Notes under the pieces: generated by a model | The model's input: the letters and a program-made list of their open reading frames with translations, nothing else | What the model was told of the DNA's origin: nothing | Database searches by the model: none | Source of the DNA: SB21 sp964535295 | GTDB taxonomy: Bacteria; CLD3; SB21 | Assembly: GCA_964535295.1 (NCBI GenBank) | Contig: CAZHUW010000185.1 | Location: forward strand, 1-6,861 | Direction: 5' to 3' | Length of the DNA: 6,861 bases | Made by a program: the position numbers and the translations under genes | Shown here: in pieces, positions 5,954-6,861 of the stretch | Layout of the letters: every line of letters begins with the position of its first letter | Position numbering within the stretch: position 1 is the first letter of the stretch

Positions 5954-6861
5954 ATCCCAACTGAGAGTCTGTTAATTGCTTGTTGGCGATAGGTAATAGG
6001 CGCCGAAAGATACCGTTGAGTTGTTTCTATCATTACATGGCCCATCAAATCTTGAATGGTTTTAATGTTTTCTCCATTTTGGGCAAGGTTCGCCGCAAAT
6101 GTTGCCCTCAGCACGCGAGGAGATATGCGTGTGTTAAGAGGAACCCGAAGATTTAATTCCTTGAACAAATAGTGTATTGTATATATCGACATCGGCTTAT
6201 CGGACTGCGTCTGAAGGAAGAAATAATCGGAAGAAGACAAACGGGTTTTCAGATATTCTACGATGTTTGCATAAAGAGATGGATGCAATGGAACCATTCT
6301 TTCTGTGTCTTTTCCCTGAACCTTGAACATCCATGATCCTATTTCCGATCTAACAAGGTCAAAAATCCGGAGGTTGACAATTTCTGAGCGGCGAAGACCT
6401 CCGAATATCATCATTTTGAATATCAACCTGTCTCGCAGAGCTGCCGTTAGAGCCTTCCGGGAATGTGTTTTTGAAGATTCGGCTTTTCTATCGAGATAAT
6501 TAAGAACTCTAGCGACCTGATCCCGGGCCAATACCACTAATGGAAAACGTTTACTTTTGAGATACAGATAACTATCAAATGGGTTATCACTGATAAATCT
6601 AGAATGACTGAAAAATCGAAACATTGATCGCAGGGAGATCATTTTACGATTGATCGACGCGTTAGTTAGTCCCCTATTCTGCTTCATATAGGCGGAGTAA
6701 TTTTTGACGTCCTCCGCTGATACCGTCAGGAGTTCTTTGGAACCGAAGAAATTCAAAAAGTGCAGAATGTCGTACGAATAACTTTTGACTGTCCAGGGGG
6801 AGGCGTTTCTCTCATTGGTTAAATGCGCCAGGTATGTTTTTGTAAGGTCGTTATTGGTCAT
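5950..6861 (-). CDS. Tyrosine recombinase/integrase, XerC/XerD-like
   Basis: Site-specific DNA recombinase of the tyrosine family, acting on DNA in the cytoplasm by a 3'-phosphotyrosine intermediate. The 303 residues match the usual Xer length. Residues about 5-90 form the SAM-like core-binding domain, and about 105-303 the catalytic domain. Catalytic positions are Arg157 (in GGLRRSEI), Lys184 (VQGKDTERMVPL), Arg252, His275 (LMGHVMIETTQRY) and nucleophile Tyr284. The HxxR box reads PRVLRATFAANL, so the usual His is Arg249 and the following usual His is Ala253. The ATG is the last codon of the window, so its promoter is not visible. The stop overlaps the start of the TolC-like gene (ATGA), which suggests co-transcription. 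It could be a housekeeping Xer, but the altered box and the neighbours favour a specialised paralogue. The family call is firm; the role is open. Confidence 0.93.
   Translation of the reverse strand: MTNNDLTKTYLAHLTNERNASPWTVKSYSYDILHFLNFFGSKELLTVSAEDVKNYSAYMKQNRGLTNASINRKMISLRSMFRFFSHSRFISDNPFDSYLYLKSKRFPLVVLARDQVARVLNYLDRKAESSKTHSRKALTAALRDRLIFKMMIFGGLRRSEIVNLRIFDLVRSEIGSWMFKVQGKDTERMVPLHPSLYANIVEYLKTRLSSSDYFFLQTQSDKPMSIYTIHYLFKELNLRVPLNTRISPRVLRATFAANLAQNGENIKTIQDLMGHVMIETTQRYLSAPITYRQQAINRLSVGI

Overview
The window reads as one co-directional block on the minus strand, with seven genes and almost no non-coding DNA. Transcription runs from the right edge to the left edge. The organism looks like a member of the Bacteroidota/Ignavibacteriota/Calditrichota (FCB) radiation. 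This rests on a secreted EEP-family nuclease with the 'WNLENLFD' and 'NHWPSR' signatures common there, generally weak Shine-Dalgarno sequences, moderate GC, and small C-rich palindromic repeats and a GCTTCGACTACGCTCAGC-type repeat of the sort scattered through such genomes. The assignment is an inference from style, not from a marker gene.

In transcription order the genes are: (1) a complete XerC/D-like tyrosine recombinase (6861-5950) with an Arg where the HxxR histidine is expected; (2) a half-length TolC-like outer-membrane channel protein with a signal peptide (5953-5276), overlapping the recombinase by 4 bp; (3) a 434-residue cytoplasmic protein of unknown function (5269-3965), 6 nt further on; (4) after a 62-nt spacer made largely of a 7-bp tandem repeat, a polytopic YdjM/DUF457-type membrane protein (3902-2826); (5) a HlyD-like adaptor domain (2844/2727-2200) that has no usual start codon at its true beginning and looks like the severed C-terminal half of gene 4; (6) a secreted EEP nuclease/phosphatase (2197-1007), 2 nt further on; (7) an AAA+ ATPase with C-terminal membrane helices (1010 to the left edge, incomplete), overlapping gene 6 by 4 bp.

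The most striking points are these. The DUF457 and HlyD reading frames join seamlessly by a single -1 shift, which would give a roughly 567-residue inner-membrane/periplasmic fusion. That fusion sits in the same gene cluster as a TolC-like protein but with no ABC, RND or MFS pump. The whole could be an envelope-spanning assembly of a kind not obviously described, built on a DUF457 membrane domain instead of a classical pump; this is a hypothesis.

The second theme is small palindromic repeats living inside genes. Two tandem copies add about 27 residues to the catalytic domain of the nuclease. Another copy, read in a different frame, forms most of the nuclease's C-terminal tail. A related C/G palindrome lies in a loop of the DUF457 gene. 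There are no RNA genes, CRISPR arrays or insertion sequences that I can see, and no convincing terminator. No gene-free stretch exceeds about 60 nt.
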